A DNA stretch of 23,219 nucleotides from positions 1 to 23,219 of the forward strand of contig SFET01000047.1 in NCBI GenBank assembly GCA_004557125.1, given 5' to 3'. Both the position numbers and the translations under genes were made by a program. This DNA comes from Clostridiales bacterium. Its GTDB lineage: Bacteria; Bacillota; Clostridia; Christensenellales; Aristaeellaceae. Shown piece by piece: positions 23,044 to 23,219 of the stretch; the first letter of the stretch is position 1; each line of letters opens with the position of its first letter. Under the pieces are notes generated by a model. It did not search any database and was not told the DNA's origin. It worked only from the letters and a program-made list of their open reading frames with translations.

Positions 23044-23219
23044 TACCGTCTGCTGAAGTTTGGCAAGATGAAGCGCATCCTGTTTCTTGTGGACACCAAA
23101 TCGCTGGGCGAACAGGCGGAGCGTGAATTTCTCGCCTACACGCCGAATGACGACAACCGCTCCTTTGCCCAGCTTTACGGTGTTCGCCGCCTGAACAGCT
23201 CCTATATCCCCAATGACAT
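23044..23219 (+). pseudogene. hsdR: Type I restriction enzyme HsdR fragment (5'-truncated, runs off window)
   Basis: The plus-strand frame from 23044 reads YRLLKFGKMKRILFLVD, then TKSLGEQAEREFLAYTPNDD and RRLNSSYIPND. This is the conserved helicase-domain start of type I restriction HsdR proteins (LFLVDTKxLGEQAExEF). A TGA at 23041-23043 stops the frame immediately upstream, and no HsdR-like N-terminus (nuclease domain, Walker A) is seen before it. An ATG at 23068 has no clear ribosome binding site. The fragment therefore looks 5'-truncated. It continues beyond the window, so how much of the gene survives is unknown. Confidence 0.72.

Noticed and set aside
23001..23095. Minus-strand gene ending RRYQGKEGYVLDAYLK
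   Set aside because: The frame is open, but past about 23050 it is antisense to clear HsdR sequence. It is too short to identify, so it is mentioned only as part of a possible scar.
1..23219. tRNA, rRNA, transposase or integrase genes
   Set aside because: No such genes were recognised on either strand. Apart from the right-hand hsdR scar there is no sign of a mobile element.

Overview
The window looks like chromosomal DNA of an anaerobic, moderately GC-rich Bacillota (Clostridia). The support is near-consensus sigma-A promoters with 17-bp spacers, strong GGAGG ribosome binding sites, riboswitch/terminator attenuators, tightly overlapping operons, and the best-matching protein families. A Christensenellales-like lineage is possible, but this is inference from protein style only. 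None of the four extracytoplasmic binding proteins has a lipobox.

Almost everything here is under cobalamin control. I see four cobalamin riboswitches, each behind its own promoter. One at the left edge (minus strand, cut by the window) regulates something outside. One at about 222-391 (plus) controls an Opp/Nik-type five-gene ABC transporter (647-5522). One at about 16562-16735 (minus) controls a compact 11-gene operon running down to 5630. One at about 22088-22240 (minus) controls a second Opp/Nik-type transporter (21934-16857). The two main operons converge on a bidirectional hairpin at 5593-5622.

The 11-gene minus-strand operon is the centre of interest. In transcription order it holds: a FecB/BtuF-type binding protein, FecCD-type permease and ATPase; a nitrogenase component-1-like pair (551 and 395 aa); a NifH-like iron protein; a NifB-like radical SAM protein; a second binding protein, permease and ATPase; and an anaerobic cobaltochelatase, CbiK. 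The neighbouring genes overlap or lie 2-55 nt apart. The nitrogenase-like proteins keep the electron-transfer hallmarks (P-loop, the NifH cluster cysteines, three P-cluster-type cysteines in one subunit). They lack recognisable FeMo-cofactor ligands, and nifEN or other nif genes are absent. This looks like an uncharacterised nitrogenase-like reductase made when cobalamin is scarce.

Two hypotheses fit. (a) It reduces a tetrapyrrole or corrinoid, analogous to CfbCD or DPOR, working with CbiK and the importers. (b) It is a B12-independent substitute enzyme, analogous to the four-part BHDK composition of methylthio-alkane reductase. The sequence alone does not decide between them.

The right end holds a small FlK-like hotdog thioesterase with its own promoter and terminator. 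It is followed by a 5'-truncated fragment of a type I restriction HsdR gene that runs off the window.
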